Source: Tetrahymena elliotti 4EA
Lineage: Eukaryota; Ciliophora; Oligohymenophorea; Hymenostomatida; Tetrahymenidae
NCBI GenBank assembly: GCA_000231825.2
Contig: JH720331.1
Span: 465,441-529,440 of the forward strand
DNA length: 64,000 nucleotides
Reading direction: 5' to 3'
Part shown: positions 27,029-41,100 of the stretch, piece after piece
Position numbering within the stretch: position 1 is the first letter of the stretch
How the letters are laid out: every line of letters begins with the position of its first letter
Made by a program: the position numbers and the translations under genes
Notes under the pieces: model-generated
Told to the model about the DNA's origin: nothing
Database searches by the model: none
Seen by the model: only the letters and a program-made list of their open reading frames with translations

Positions 27029-28331
27029 TAAAAAAATATTTTTAATCTTAGATGTCTATCTATAGGAAATTAAAGGCATAATAGCCCTTTTGCATAAGAT
27101 TTACATTTAATTTAACTTTATTTAAGAGATTGAGTTGATAAAAAATCAAGTAGAGCTTAGGATTCTCATAGATTCAACTAAAGCAAATCCAATTTATCAG
27201 TATTTCTTAAAATGAACTTAAGAAAAATCGAGTATAGAAGTACTAATTTATTTGCCTTAGAAATTGCAAAAATAATATTGAAGATATGATTAATGAAATT
27301 AGCAGATTTACCTTTAGAAAAATAATTTATCTAAAAGACAAAAAAAGTTCACTTAAAATCTAAATTGGGAGTTTATCAAAATAAGTGCAAGAATAATAAA
27401 GATAAAAAATATATATCTGCTATATCTTTTGATTCATACTACTTATAAATGGTAGAAGGTATGAAAAGAAATAAAATAAAACTACTCCTTTATCAGAGTT
27501 TTTAATGAGAAGTAAAATTCTCGAGCAAGCTAGAATAATACCAATTCTTTACATTCTAAGAAGAGATTTTCTTTTTCACTAAATTCAGATTATTAATAAA
27601 GCTTTGAGAATACACTATAAAATTTAAAACAAAGATATTTGAAGAAAAAATAGCATTTTAAACCAACTTTTACTAAGAAACATCAAAAATAAATATCTAC
27701 TGTCACTAATATTAACTAAAATAATTCATATTTACAAACTTCATAGTTATCATGCAATATTTAAATTAAAAAATTGAATCAATTTAAGAGTGAAAATAAT
27801 TTATTTCTTTTTATCTCAAATTCAAAATTAATAAAGGATTTATAAATTAAACTATCACTTCATTAAATATTAATTACTATGATTTATTATTAGATCACTA
27901 TTTTTAACATATCTTCTACATATATTTTCTAAATAAATAAAAAACTTTTTGTTTTTCTTTATTTTTACCTTTAAATTTGCTTGAAAAAGAGACATGAAGA
28001 ATAAATATTCAAAGAAATTATTAATCATTTTAACATTTTTTTTCTGCTTTTTTAGGACATGTTATTTAATTTAACAAAGTAACGTTGAACAATAGTGAAA
28101 AAAATAATGACATAAAAATTTAATTAAAAAAAAAGATGTAAGGATCTCCTTTTAGGATAATTAATAAAGAGAGAAAAATTAATTATTAATTAAAGAATTG
28201 TCATAATCTATAAAAATAAACTTAAACTCATTTGAAGACAAAAGAAGTTTGTAATTAAAAGCTAATTAACTGAACGTACTACTAAAAACAACAACCATTT
28301 TTGATAAACAAGTAACACTAATTAAAAGAAA

Positions 28332-31300
28332 ATGTTTAAAAATTTAACATTTTTAATTAGCTTTTCATATTTAGCTTAGCTGATACTTGCTTATGAATGT
28401 CCTTCAATTAGAAAATATTTCTCAAAAAGTTCCAACTTGATTTTTTAAGATGCAATATATATTGATGGAACAAATATGATTTTGGCTTAGTTTTAAAACT
28501 AATAATAATAATAGCCTATCTCATATTTTGGATTATTAGATATGTCATCAAACTAATTTCTTTAGTTTATTACAACTCATACAAATTCTTAAAACATTCA
28601 ATTCTCATAAAGTTTAAATTTATTATTCTCATTTTAAGGTAGTATTAACATAATAAATATGTAAAGCTATGAGGTTTAAAATTCTATTATCCCTTAAATT
28701 TCTAATTTAATTGGAATCCAAAAATCTTCTCTTGATAGTTCCTTAGCTATCTTAACTACGAATAATTTTATTTCTTAGTATTTTAGCTTGAATACAGGAT
28801 AAATAGTTGGAAAATAGTTTCCTACTTCTCAATCTATCTCTTCAAATGTTAATTCAAATTTAAGCAAAGACCATCAACTCTAAGATTTTCAAATACTTAG
28901 TTAAGTAGGTATAGGTCGCATAGATTTATATGATATATCAACTGGCAATTTAATTGCTTCTAAGACATAGAGTGGAAGTTAGGTATGTGCATGTATAGTA
29001 GAAATATCTAAAACTAATTTTCTATTAGTTTCTTATGGAACTTCTTAACTATACCTATGGTAGATATTATAAAATACTAATGGTTCTTTATAAATAATGG
29101 AGTTCTTATCTATTAATATCATAAGATATGTACCATTAAAGATGAATTCTTTCATTGGAATTGACAATTAGAGCTATATAGCACTTTTTACAGGCTCTAG
29201 CTCAAACAAACATAATAATTAAAATACTTATAGAGATATTTATTTACTAAAGTTTTCGTAAATTAGTTCTACTATTGATATGTTAGAAGCATACCCATTT
29301 TATGCTTTGCAAAATTAAAATAACTATAATATTGATTTCAAAAATACTTAGATTTCAATAAATGATCCAAATACTATTCTATAAGCATCTACTTTTATAC
29401 CATCCAGTTAAAGAGTCTATGGATTTTCATTTGATACTCACTACTTATTTCCATTTTTTGAAAGTTAGTAGAATAAATAATGCGACTTCGATTTAGATGG
29501 AATCCTTGATTCTTATTGTAGATTTCCAATAATGACTAATAGAAACAATATAGAAATTGAGTACGCATTCTTTATATTGAATGATGGAAATATTTTCATA
29601 GCAAGAAACAATCAAAATAATTTTAGAGTTTATTAAAGCTCTAATCTTATAACAAAATTCACTTTAAATCCAGAGAGATTCTATGAAAGGTGTAAAAATT
29701 GTGTTTAAAGAATAAGAATTCAATAATCATTGAAGTAAGATTCAAGTTCTAATGTTAAGGTAGATAATCAAGATGAATTTTTTGCTTTTCCAAAAAGATT
29801 TAACATCACTGGCATGAATACGTCTTTTTTAAATAATTGGTAAACAAACTAAGGAGCTTATATCTATGATTATGCGAGGAATAATTTAATTTCTGTTAAT
29901 TTATCTTCACCAATGAGTAACCCAAGTTAAAAAATTTATCTGAACTGGAGGCTTGCTGTTAGTTATTAATATAATAATTTGACATACTATTGTCTTTCTT
30001 ACAATATTCCATAATAATAAAACATTTAAACTGGGTATTATGATTAAACAGTAATAGATAACTTATAATTATATTTTAATAATCACAATATTGAATGTTA
30101 TATAATAGATTAATAATACACTTTTTAAAATCTATATTTACTATAACAATCAAATCAATATAATTACCAAATTGCAAGTTAGTAGCAATTTGATTAAATT
30201 TGTGACCCATCCTACTCTAGTATAGAGCTCATTTGTATTAATGGCTAAAGTTTATTAAATATTTGGTCTTTAGATAATCTATAGTGGAAAAGAGAAACAA
30301 CTTTATCTTCATGCAATACAATAACTTAATTAATAATTTATTAGAACTAAAATATACCATACATTATAATAAACTGTAAATCCTAGTTGGCAATAGTAGA
30401 TTCAACAAATTTAAATAATTTTTTTTTTATCCTATAAAATAGTAATATTTAAAATTTATTAATTTAATCTCAAATATTATTCATACTGAGCAGTTAAGGG
30501 TCACAATCAGCTATGGCGTTTTATAATTTTACTGACATTATTAAAAACAAAAAAGATTCATAGCTTCTTGGTTAATTTTAAGATTCTACTTCAACTTCTC
30601 TTTTGACAGTTATGGATTACCAAGTTTCTTCATCAACTTTATACTTTGCGAATTCAGAGTCTCAATACATAATTAGTTCAATAAATTCTTAATTTTATTC
30701 TAATGAATTATCTTAATGCGATCTCAATATTTATTTTTCTAAAAGCAGTCAAAGCAATTTGTTGTAATAAAAATAGCAATTAATATTAAACCAAAATGTT
30801 GGATATCCTACAACCTTTGGTATAGGTACTTAAACATAACCATACTAAAATGAAGCTTAAATTTATGAAGGGCTTTATTAAATGTAAAATTTTATAAACA
30901 TGATAGACCTTTCTTCAAGAAAAAATAATTTTATGATAAACTTTTAGTTAAACTTAGATAATTCTAAATAAAATCCTCTTATCAACTCATTTTTTTAATG
31001 GAGTATTTAGACAGCTAATCTTATAATTAAACCTTATTACACAATACCTAATAAGTAAGCTATAGTAATAGTAGATTACGAAAATGTTAACATTAGTACT
31101 TGGTCATATTTCCAAATAAATAACATTTAGTTTTTAGTTAAATCATATGCGTCTGTTCAAAAATATGTTTGCCTAAACATAACTAAAGCTAATTTTACCC
31201 TACTTAATTAATTATCTTTGCATTAAGTACCTTCTGGCTTAAATAATATTAATAAGAATCTTATAAGTATTGATAATTGTTAATAGGTTATGATCAGTAA

Positions 31301-34300
31301 CTATTTAATTGACTCATAAAATATAACAACCACATCTCCATTGTTTTTTATTTCAAATTCCTACAATGTAACTATTCAAAATATTTCTTTGATAAATAAT
31401 TTTATAGAAAAGGCAGCAGTATATGACTCATTGTTGAATTAGAATTCTCTAATTACAAGTAGTACCATTTTTAATAATACTTTTTGCTCATATGATCATT
31501 ACTAAAATTATTTACAACAATAAGACTCTTTTTCTGATGTATATTATGGTTTTACTTTTACTGCAAACTTTAAAATAAGCAGCTTAAATATTTCAAGCAA
31601 TAGTTTTTGTTTAAATTCAAACTTCATCCTAGGACAATCAGGTTAATTAGATATTTAAAATTCTTAAATTAACTAAAATTTAATTTAAATTGATAAACTG
31701 TATTTCATGGATAATAGATATATGAATGGCTTAAGATTATAAAATATTTTATATCACTACTCTTTGAATTAACAAAATTAATTTGAAAAAACTTTTGTTT
31801 TAGCCAGCTTTTCAGGGATATAAATTCAAAATAATAAACTTCAAGATTTAAATCTTCCTTCTTCATGGGGTCAAAATATTACAATACAAACTAATAACAA
31901 TTATTAGCAATATGTTTAGCAAAAATAAATAGTATAATGCTCTTATATTTAGGTAAATGAAATATAGTAACTTGATTTAATGTAATCAAGTATTATTGAT
32001 GAAGTACACTGTGGATTTATATCTTTAACATAGATATATAAAATTAATTTAAATTAATTAGCATTTACAAACACTAATTAAAGTATTTCTCAACTAAGCA
32101 GAAAAGATAGCTTGATCAATATTTAAGAATCAGTTATCATATCTATCACACAAGTTAATATAAGCAATACTAATTTTTTGAATTGTATAGCTATATTATT
32201 AAGTTTAGAGGAATATAATACCTAAGTTATTGATTTTTCTAATAATGCATTCTAGAATATTAATTTAAAATCAGATCTTTACTATATATAAGTCAACACT
32301 GTTTTTATATCTACAGGATAATCAGCTTCAAATATTATCCTTAATGATAATACTTTCTCAAAGATTACAGTAGCCTTTAGTACTAGTAGTTAAACTCTTT
32401 CTAGTAGTTGTATAGCTTCTAATAGCTTAGTTAGTAATATAACCATGCTAAGAAATATATTTAATGACACATATTCAAATAGTATCAACGGAGCCCTAGT
32501 TCTCAATGGAAAAAGTGTAAATATATCACAAAGTTTATTTTCAAGTAATATTTATGGTAACATTAACATCCCAACATTATCTTCTGATATTCAAGTTCAA
32601 GGTGGTTTTCTCAAATCTAAAACAAGCTACTTGACAATAACAAACTCCACTTTTACTGACTGTGTAACATAATATGGTGCTATTTATATTAGTCCTTCAG
32701 ACATGAATTTAAATATAACATTTATAAATACAAATTTTATTAATTTGATCTCTTTTTCCTCTGGTAGTGCTATTTATCTCTCAGGCTCCTAATCAAATCT
32801 TAATTTTAGCATTACATCTTCATATTTTTCTAATCTATATAATTTTTACTCTTCAAATTATAAGGGTAATATAAAAGCAGCAATTTAAATAGATGCAAAT
32901 TAAAATAATGACCGAATTAATAACTAAATCTAGCTTTATAACTTAACATTAGAAAACATCTCAGGAGTGGCTGGTCTTTAGATGCCTTCTTACTTTTTTT
33001 CTGTAGGCTAATCTGTAATTACAGTCAACGAAATTAGGGTTAAAAGAATAATTTTAAATGTTGTATCATATATTAGATTATTTAGATAACTGTAAATCTA
33101 TAGTACTGTCTAAATATTTTCTTCAATTTTTAATGTTTTTTCAAGTTCTATTTTAAATCTGACAAATCTTAATATTTAGGAGCCTCAAGTGAATGAATTA
33201 ACGCATTCTCTTTAATAAGGATCTATCATACACCCTGCTCTTTTATCTTTAGCTTCTAAATCATTATTTTTTGGATACAATATTACTTTATAAAATATTA
33301 ATTGTAATGCTTAAGGAGGTATTCTTTATGCTCAAGACTCTGCTTAGTTTGAATTAATTAATTTTGTTGCAAACAGCTCTAATCAAGTTTATGAAAATTC
33401 TTTAAATATTAACATAAATCTACCTTATTAAAATATTTAGAATTCACTTTTAAATTTTATAAATGTTTAAAATATAACTATGATCAATAGTAATGTATTT
33501 TGTTCTAGCTCAGTTGAAGTTGATTCTTTGAAAGTTATCCCAAATATATGTTCAGGTAAAATATTATAAGCTTTTGAATCTTAGATATCTATTTCAGATA
33601 GCACTTTCTAAAGTTATAATTATAAAATTGGGAATGGAACAGGCTTATCATTGATAAATATGAAAGGTTTAAATACAATACAAAATGTATATTTTTCAAA
33701 TTTAATTAGTACATAAAGTGGAGGAGCTATATTCGTCTACTCTAATTTCAACACCTAAATTAATAATAATATCAATTTAGTAATCAAAAACTGCTCTTTT
33801 CAAAATAACTCAGCTCAAAATTATGGTGGAGCATTAGCTTTTGAAAATCATTCAAGCAACACAGCTATTTAATCTATAAATTTGAATATTAATGACTCCA
33901 AATTTTAAAACAATACAGCTTAAATTGCAGCTTGCATCTTTTATAGTAACCTAATTCCAAAAATATCCAATTAATCAAATTCATTTATAAATAATACTGC
34001 TTAAATGGGAAATATTATTTATTCTTCACCAAGATCAATTAAATTAGTACCTTCTTCTTTACTGTAAGATTCATTTTTATCTTCATCTGAATAATTTTAG
34101 AAAAAATTGAGATAAAATAATACAAGTATTTAGCTTCTACAAGCCAGTGGATAAGAAATACCTACACTTATTTTCAAAATTTATTACTATGACTCTCCAG
34201 TAGAATCTGTAGAGAGTGAAAGAGAAGTTTAACTTTCTCTCATAGATATAAGTTAGCTATTTTCTTAAACTTAGATATATATTAAACCTTATTAGCAAGA

Positions 34301-36969
34301 ATTTGTCAACTCATCTGATCATATGACTACATTTGTAATGACAGGTTAGTCTAATATTTTTTATAATTAGACAGGTAATTATGTATATTTAAATTTAAAT
34401 TTATGGTCTGTTCCAGAATCTGATTATGATATCATATTTAATTTTTCTATGATTAAGATCCCTAATTACTAGGATAATATTATTTAGTAGTCTTATTAAT
34501 ATGTAGCCTAGATTTACAACCGAAACTGCTCTTAGTTTGAAACAATTTCTGAACCATAAAATATTCCATTAAAAGATTTATCAAAAAATGTTATTTAATG
34601 CAATAAGTGCCCTAGTTTAACATATGCTTACAATCAATAAATTTGCTAAGAATGCCCAAAAGGAGCTAATTGTAAATAAGATTAAAACATTGTAGTGCAA
34701 GTTGGCTATTGGAGACGATCATTTGATACATTCACCATCTTACCTTGTGATAATAATTTTGATAGTTGTAGAGGAGGAGATACAGTAGGAAATGAGATTT
34801 GTAAAGAAGGTTATATTGGAGCTTTATGCTAGGAGTGTGACCTTTTTTAAGATTTCTGGCCTGATAGCTATGCTAAGTAAGGATAATACAGTTGTGAAAA
34901 ATGCAGCCACATGATTCTTAGCTACATATTTTTAGTATTACTTGTAATATTCACTGTCATTCTTGCATTAGCATCTATGCATTCTAATGCCGTTTTCATG
35001 TACAAAAGAGTAATTTTGCTATTCCTTTAATATTTCAATTAAAAATTTTTAATTTTAAAAAAAATAGATCGCTTCTAGTATTGTGCTTAAATTCAGAAAG
35101 AGGTAAAGTATAAAAAGAGGAGAAGACTAAGAATAGTTTGATTTGGAAAATCTTCCAAAATATACATAAAATTCTAATTCATCAAGCTCTTATTTTAAAA
35201 TAATAGCTTCTTACTTGCAAATATTAGGGTCTTTGACAAGTTTCAATATTAGTGTTCCTGCATTCTTTCCCTCTACTCTAAATTCATTTGGTAATCCAAT
35301 AAAAGTATCTTTAGAAAGCATGGATTGTTTACTAAAAGATTACTCTAGAACTATTCCTTATCACTTTTATAAATACATTTTATCAATCACAGTACCTTTA
35401 TGGTTTTATACTATTTTGATAGCATTATTGTTTATGTATCAGAAGTTCAAAAAATAAAAATTCTCAAAAAATTATCTATACTCTGGTGCAGTATTTTTAT
35501 TCATTTACCTTTAGCCAGGCTTAGTTTAAGAAGGTATAAATTTAATTAGTTGTGTTAATATTGGAGACAAGTCGTATATCTTATCTAATCTAAGCGAGTT
35601 ATGCTATACTTCAGATCATATCATTTATATTTCCTATCTTTTAATACCCTCTATATTTGTTTTTCTATTGCTTATACCTTTGAAAATATTTTGGCTATTT
35701 CGTAAAAACTAAAAATTACTAGACAAGATTCATTTTAGGCTAAAATGGGATTTGTTTTACCACGAATACACTATTTAGAATTATTATTGGGAATTTATTA
35801 AAATGTATGAAAAATTGATAATAATTATTGTGCTTTCCCTTTTTAATTCTTAGCATAATGTAAAAGCATCTTTGATGATTGTGATTTTAGTTATTTACAC
35901 ATATTTACTTATCAAAAATAAACCTTTTAAGTAATAAATTGAGAATTATATTGAACTTTATGCTACTTTATCTTGTATAATTACAATCGTTCTCGTCATC
36001 CTAATTATCTAAGATGGCATAAATGTTATTCTAAAACTTTTAGCTTTAAGTACAATCATATTTATAAATGCCTTAACTATGTCATTCATAGCTCTGAAAG
36101 TATTAGTCAATGGAATTAATAAGCTACTACTTTCAAAACCCTAGTTTGTATTTAAATTTCCAAATTTAGCAAATAAACTAAAAAGTTTTGCTAATTTTTG
36201 TGAAAAATATATCTTTTTTACCTCATAATTCTTTAGTTCTTTTTCTTCTAATAATAACGATAACCAGCAATAATCACCTAAATAAGATGTAATTCCTAAT
36301 TAAAATTCATCTTTCTTTAATCCTTACTAAAGTTAAACTAATTATATGAATGCAAACTAAAGTCAGAAATAAGATTATTCAAATTCTTTTTCTAGCTAAG
36401 CTTAGCAATCTTTTTTCTTAAAATATAAAAGTAAATTCAATTTACAACAGCAACCAAATTACTAGTAAAAATAAAAAAATATGTAAAGACCTTCTTAAAT
36501 ATCAAGGTAAAACAGTTAAAATGTTGTTAAAAAATAAAGGCAGCTCATATCTTTAAATAAAATATTAAATTTTAATATTTAACCTCATCAAAGTATAGAA
36601 GGTTTAAATTATCCTAACATAAGCTTAGTTAAGTAAAATACCTAAACTGTAAATTAATATAATTAACAGGCTAACATAAAAAAATTAATTAGCTCAGATA
36701 AATAAGAAGAAGAAGAAATAATTGTTGATAAAAAATCAGATTCTTAAACTGGAACTTTAGTGAATAATAAATCTTCTTTTATTGATTAAAGATATTCAAG
36801 CTTTAAGGTGTTAAAATCTCCTAAATTAAATAAAATAGATGAGTCAGACACAATGTCTGTTTTAGATAATGATAAAGAATTTTTTATTTTTTCAGAAAAA
36901 GATTTAGATTAGAAATAAGCATAAATTTAATAAGTCTACTCATCAATTTAAGCAATTGGTTTTAAATGA
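28332..36969 (+). CDS. Giant multi-pass surface protein with Cys-rich module (2859 aa, 2 exons)
   Basis: Exon 1 is 28332-35009 (2226 codons) and exon 2 is 35068-36969 (TGA at 36967-36969), joined across a 58-bp intron. A signal peptide (MFKNLTFLISFSYLAQLILA) starts a ~2070-residue extracellular region. The second half of that region has many N-x-S/T sites and loose repeats of the kind (N/S)xFxNNxAQxGGAI, typical of right-handed beta-helix (pectin-lyase-like) proteins. Next comes a Cys-rich module (about 2085-2190) with CNKCP, CPKGANC, GYWRR and CKEGYIGALCQEC. From about 2190 to 2600 there are roughly eight hydrophobic spans, including the conserved-looking GNPIKVSLESMDC loop. The last ~260 residues are a Gln/Asn/Ser-rich cytosolic tail. 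The architecture matches the large ciliate families usually annotated only as putative transmembrane proteins. It probably acts as an adhesion or sensory surface receptor; function is inference. Confidence 0.9.
35010..35067 (+). other. Intron of the giant surface protein gene
   Basis: 58 bp, GTAATTTT...AAAATAG, phase 0. Without removing it the frame upstream (ending VFMYKR) and downstream (starting IASSIVLKFRKR, leading into the membrane domain) do not connect. With it removed both exons are whole numbers of codons. Confidence 0.88.
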
Positions 36970-38138
36970 TTTAGATTTAGATTAATTGCACACATTTACA
37001 CATTTGTATTAAATATTTTTTTGTAAATACATATATATGACATCTGATATTTGTGGTATTTTTTAATATCAAATTTCTTAAAATTAAAAGTATGATGGAG
37101 GTTTATGGGGATTTTTTGTATTTCAAAAATTATTTAAACAAAACATTGTGAAGATTTAAACTTTTTCCATATAATTTTCCAAATTTTTTTTTGAGAATTA
37201 ATTTAAGACTTTTACTCAAATCAATTTTTCGTCTGAAAAAATAATGTTATTCCATCTTAAAGATACAATATTAACAATTGATTTCTTTTATTTAAATTTT
37301 TTTGGACTAGAAATACCTCTTAAAAATAATCCTTCTATTTGCTCCATGTTGATTTTTCTAACATTTATCTCATGATTTTATTGGAAAAAAATTTTGAAAT
37401 TTTCTCATGAACTAAATTATAAGGTAATTCTATTTACATCTCGACACAAATACAAATTTAATGAAAATTTTTTGAAAAAAATCTACAATTGCACGACAGC
37501 GCTTATTATCTTATTCTGCTATTTTTATTAAAAGAGCTTTGAATATGTGAATTCAAAAACTTTTTTGAAAAATCCAATTTTTTAAACTAGAATCATTTAT
37601 AGATTTGCCTTTTAAATTGTACAAAAAGTAAGATATTTTAATTTCCTTAAAATGTATATGACAAATTTTTTTTCTTAAAGTCTTATCTGATTCTATACTT
37701 AGAATCTGTTTAAAAACTTATTTTGTTTAAAAGGGTTTATTTTTTTAATACTTTGATAGATCTCAAACAAATAAAAACCAAAAGAGAAGCTCAAAATAAT
37801 ATTTTATCAGTTTTTATGTATTCTAATACTAATACTACCGTTTTGAATAAAAGTTGGTCTTAAAAAAGAAGTCAGGATTGAAGTATACTCTATTTTTACA
37901 AATTTATTTTATTAAAGTCTCAATACAGCTAATCAGCTTAGCTTAGTAGATAAAAACCTTTAGTTTAATCATTTATTAAATTTCATAAGTTCATTTCAGA
38001 AATTGAAAATTGAGAATTGAGAATTTCATATTTGATATGGATGTAAAATTAATGTTAGTTAAAGTAGGTTATTTACATATACATTATTTTATAATATAAA
38101 GATAATAATAAAGAAAAATATTTAATAAAAAAATAAAT
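36970..38138. other. AT-rich spacer between convergent genes
   Basis: It holds the 3' ends of the giant surface protein gene (plus) and the second CNB protein gene (minus). No coding frame or RNA seen; polyadenylation signals cannot be singled out because AATAAA-like strings are everywhere. Confidence 0.6.
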
Positions 38139-41100
38139 TCAAAAAGCTATTTATTTTTAAGAGCTGAATTGATATTTTATTTTATTAGATTTTTCTGTTT
38201 GGGGAGCTATTTAATTTGAAGAGTTATTATTATGTACATTCATTTTTCCTATAGAAGGAAACCTTTAACTTTAAACAAGGTTTTTTTTGCTCCCATTCTT
38301 TGCTTAGATAATATCACTTTACCTTTTAATTCTGTTCATAACTTTTTCTTTAATTTCTTCTGCTATATCTAATTTATTGACTGTGATTAATGATGATGAA
38401 TTTTAAATATCATTTAATGTTATTTATCTTTCAGTTTTTGATCTAGGTATTCCTTAGTTTTATGAATAGACATCATTGTATTTTCTATTTATATTCTTTC
38501 TAGACATTTTCACAGAAAAACTAATTTATGGTGATATATTCGTATTTTAGATTATTTAAGGTAATTATAAACTTTTTCTAATATTTTTATTTTGATCTGA
38601 ATCTTTTTAATTTGATAGATGAGATTAGTCATGCTGGTCATTCAGTCCCTCTAAAAATTTGTGGTATGATTTATTTTATTTCTCTGATTAAGTTGCAGTT
38701 TCAGTTTTCAAAGGATTAGATACAATTAGGGATTAAGAGTCATCATTTTAAGGAACATTAGTACATGCAGAAGAAGAAGGATTAATATGTCTTGAATTTT
38801 AGTTTTTAGGACTCTAAAAGTGATAAAGAGAACCAATCCTATCTTCAAAATTAGATATTATATTTTAGCTATAAAATTAGTTATTTTTATCAGATTTTTT
38901 GCTTGACTTTTATAAATGTTTAAGTTCTTTATGATCAGGTGAAATAGATTAAATTATTGGTGGTAGATTTAAATTTTTAGTATTTTTTTCTTTAGTTTCT
39001 TTTTCTTAAATTGTAGAATCAGAGTCATTAGGAGGAATCCTAATAATTGACTAGGATATATCATTAATTTAACTTAAGCTACCAAGTATGTTAATTCTTT
39101 TACAAGAAACCGCTTATTCCTTGTCAATATGCAAATTACTATTTGCATTTGAATTGTTTTAACTATCATTAATAATATTTTAAACAATTTAAGTAAGACT
39201 GCTTTATCTCTCCTCTCTCATTTATTTGAGGATATTACCTTATTGAATAGATTTTGATTATTAAGGTTATCTTAAAATTTAAACCATCTTCCTTGCCTCT
39301 AAAAAGCTTTTACTGCTTTATGGATCATATTTTTTATATTTAGAAGATATTATTGAATTACATTTTATTTTATATTCAATTTTTTATTGTAAACTAAGAG
39401 AGGCAGTTTCAAGCTGATAGCTCCTAACTAATTCAATTTTTTTTGGGTTATTCTATTCTGTTTTATCATCTATTAAAACAGAAGAGTTATTTTTTTTGGA
39501 ATTCAAGTCAAGCATAGATTTTCTTTGGTTTTCAGTATAAATTTTCTATTTTTTTTGTTATGGAGATGTAGATTTATCAAGGATAGTCCTGAATCTTTAT
39601 TCATAATTATCTTGTAAGATACTATTTGATAACAGTAGTTTCTTTAAATTTTCTTTGTCTTATTTAGATTCCTCAGTTATAGGGTGGTTTGTTGTTGATG
39701 AAATTTTTTCTTCGCTGTTAGTAAAAATGGAAAGGATATTTTTTGGTTGTTATTTTTTTAAGCTGGTATTAGAGTTGACTTAGCTATTTTCAAATTAAGC
39801 TTAATTTTAAGTATTTATTTATTAATGATTTTGTAAATCTTAAAAACTGCTTAGATTATTCTTTTTTATATTTTCTCCAATTTGGTCCTATCTGGGGCTG
39901 CTTTGCTGACTAATAGATTTGAATTTAAAATTATTTTTTTAAATTTCAAGTGGGTTTTCTTAATTAATTTATTCTTTTTAAGGGGAATTTAAAGTTGGAA
40001 AATTTTATATCTTAATAGGACAGTTATTCATTTCTTTTCTTGCTATATCTTCTACTATTTTTTAACGTCTCTCACTGAAAAGCTTTGAGACTATTGATTT
40101 GAAATTAACCTCTTCCTCAACTGTAAAGCGCTTTTTAACTTGCTAAGCAGTGATAATTTCCTCACTTTTTAGCTCTTGCATGGAGTTTATATTAGATATT
40201 TTAGATTAAAAACCAGAATACCATTCTATTTTAACATTTCCATTTTATTTCATAGCTTTTTTAAGATTAAAGTCTTCATTGAGATCTATGACATCATCTA
40301 TCTTTTTTTTACTTACATAATAAATAGCAGTATCTGCTGCAATACTCTGAGCTTAAAAGCTCCTTGTTTTATGTTTAATATAATCTTCTAAACCTAATAT
40401 TTCTCCAGCCCCTAAAATTCCTAGCTTCATTTAAGGAGTGTTTCTTGAGTATTTTACAGGAGATAAAACTGATTGCTATTTTATTTTCATACTTTTTTTC
40501 TTCTTCTTTTTTTACTAAAGGTTTTCATCATCCTAATACTTTTTCAAAATCTCATTTTCTTCCTCTTCTAATCCCTATTCCTAATTTTAGTTATCATTAC
40601 CACTTCCATAATATCTTTAATATTCTTAGTAAGCATCTTCTTCTTCTTAAGTATATTGAGTTTTCTTTTTCTTGTTTGGAGATTTATGCTGTTGTTACTC
40701 TTTATCTTCTTAATCTTATTCAGTCTTTTACTTGATTTCTATTATAAAATAATTAGATTTATAATACTAAATTAATTTATTTTACTTCTTTCTTTTTATT
40801 TTTTTTCAGCTTTTTTTTCATCATTTTTATCTTCATCAGGATATAGAATTTTACTAATTTCTACACACCCACTTTTAACAATCATAAATAGATTAGCTGG
40901 ATCATCTTAGTGAAAAATGATGCTTCCATATGGAAATATTTCCTCCTTAAATCTGTATGAAAGTCTTCTCAAAGAATCTATTTTAGAGTTTGGAAAGTTT
41001 TTTTTTAAAACATCCAAAATAAAATTTAATTTGTTAATCTCAAGGTCAAAAATTTTTAAGTAATCATGTTAAGTGATGTAAAGTAGTAAACTATCTTCTT

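Larger units (their letters stand above)
22907..28331. other. 5.4-kb AT-rich gene-poor region
   Basis: This lies between the RING-CH gene and the giant surface protein gene. Only simple repeats were noted: a TTA/ATT microsatellite at about 25393-25425 and a 14-bp tandem repeat at 26994-27028. No frame with coding composition and no RNA gene was found on either strand. Confidence 0.6.

Noticed and set aside
40176..40735. Plus-strand ORFs of 71 and 96 codons
   Set aside because: They are antisense to exon 3 of the second CNB protein gene, whose frame is supported by exact exon phases and a paralog.
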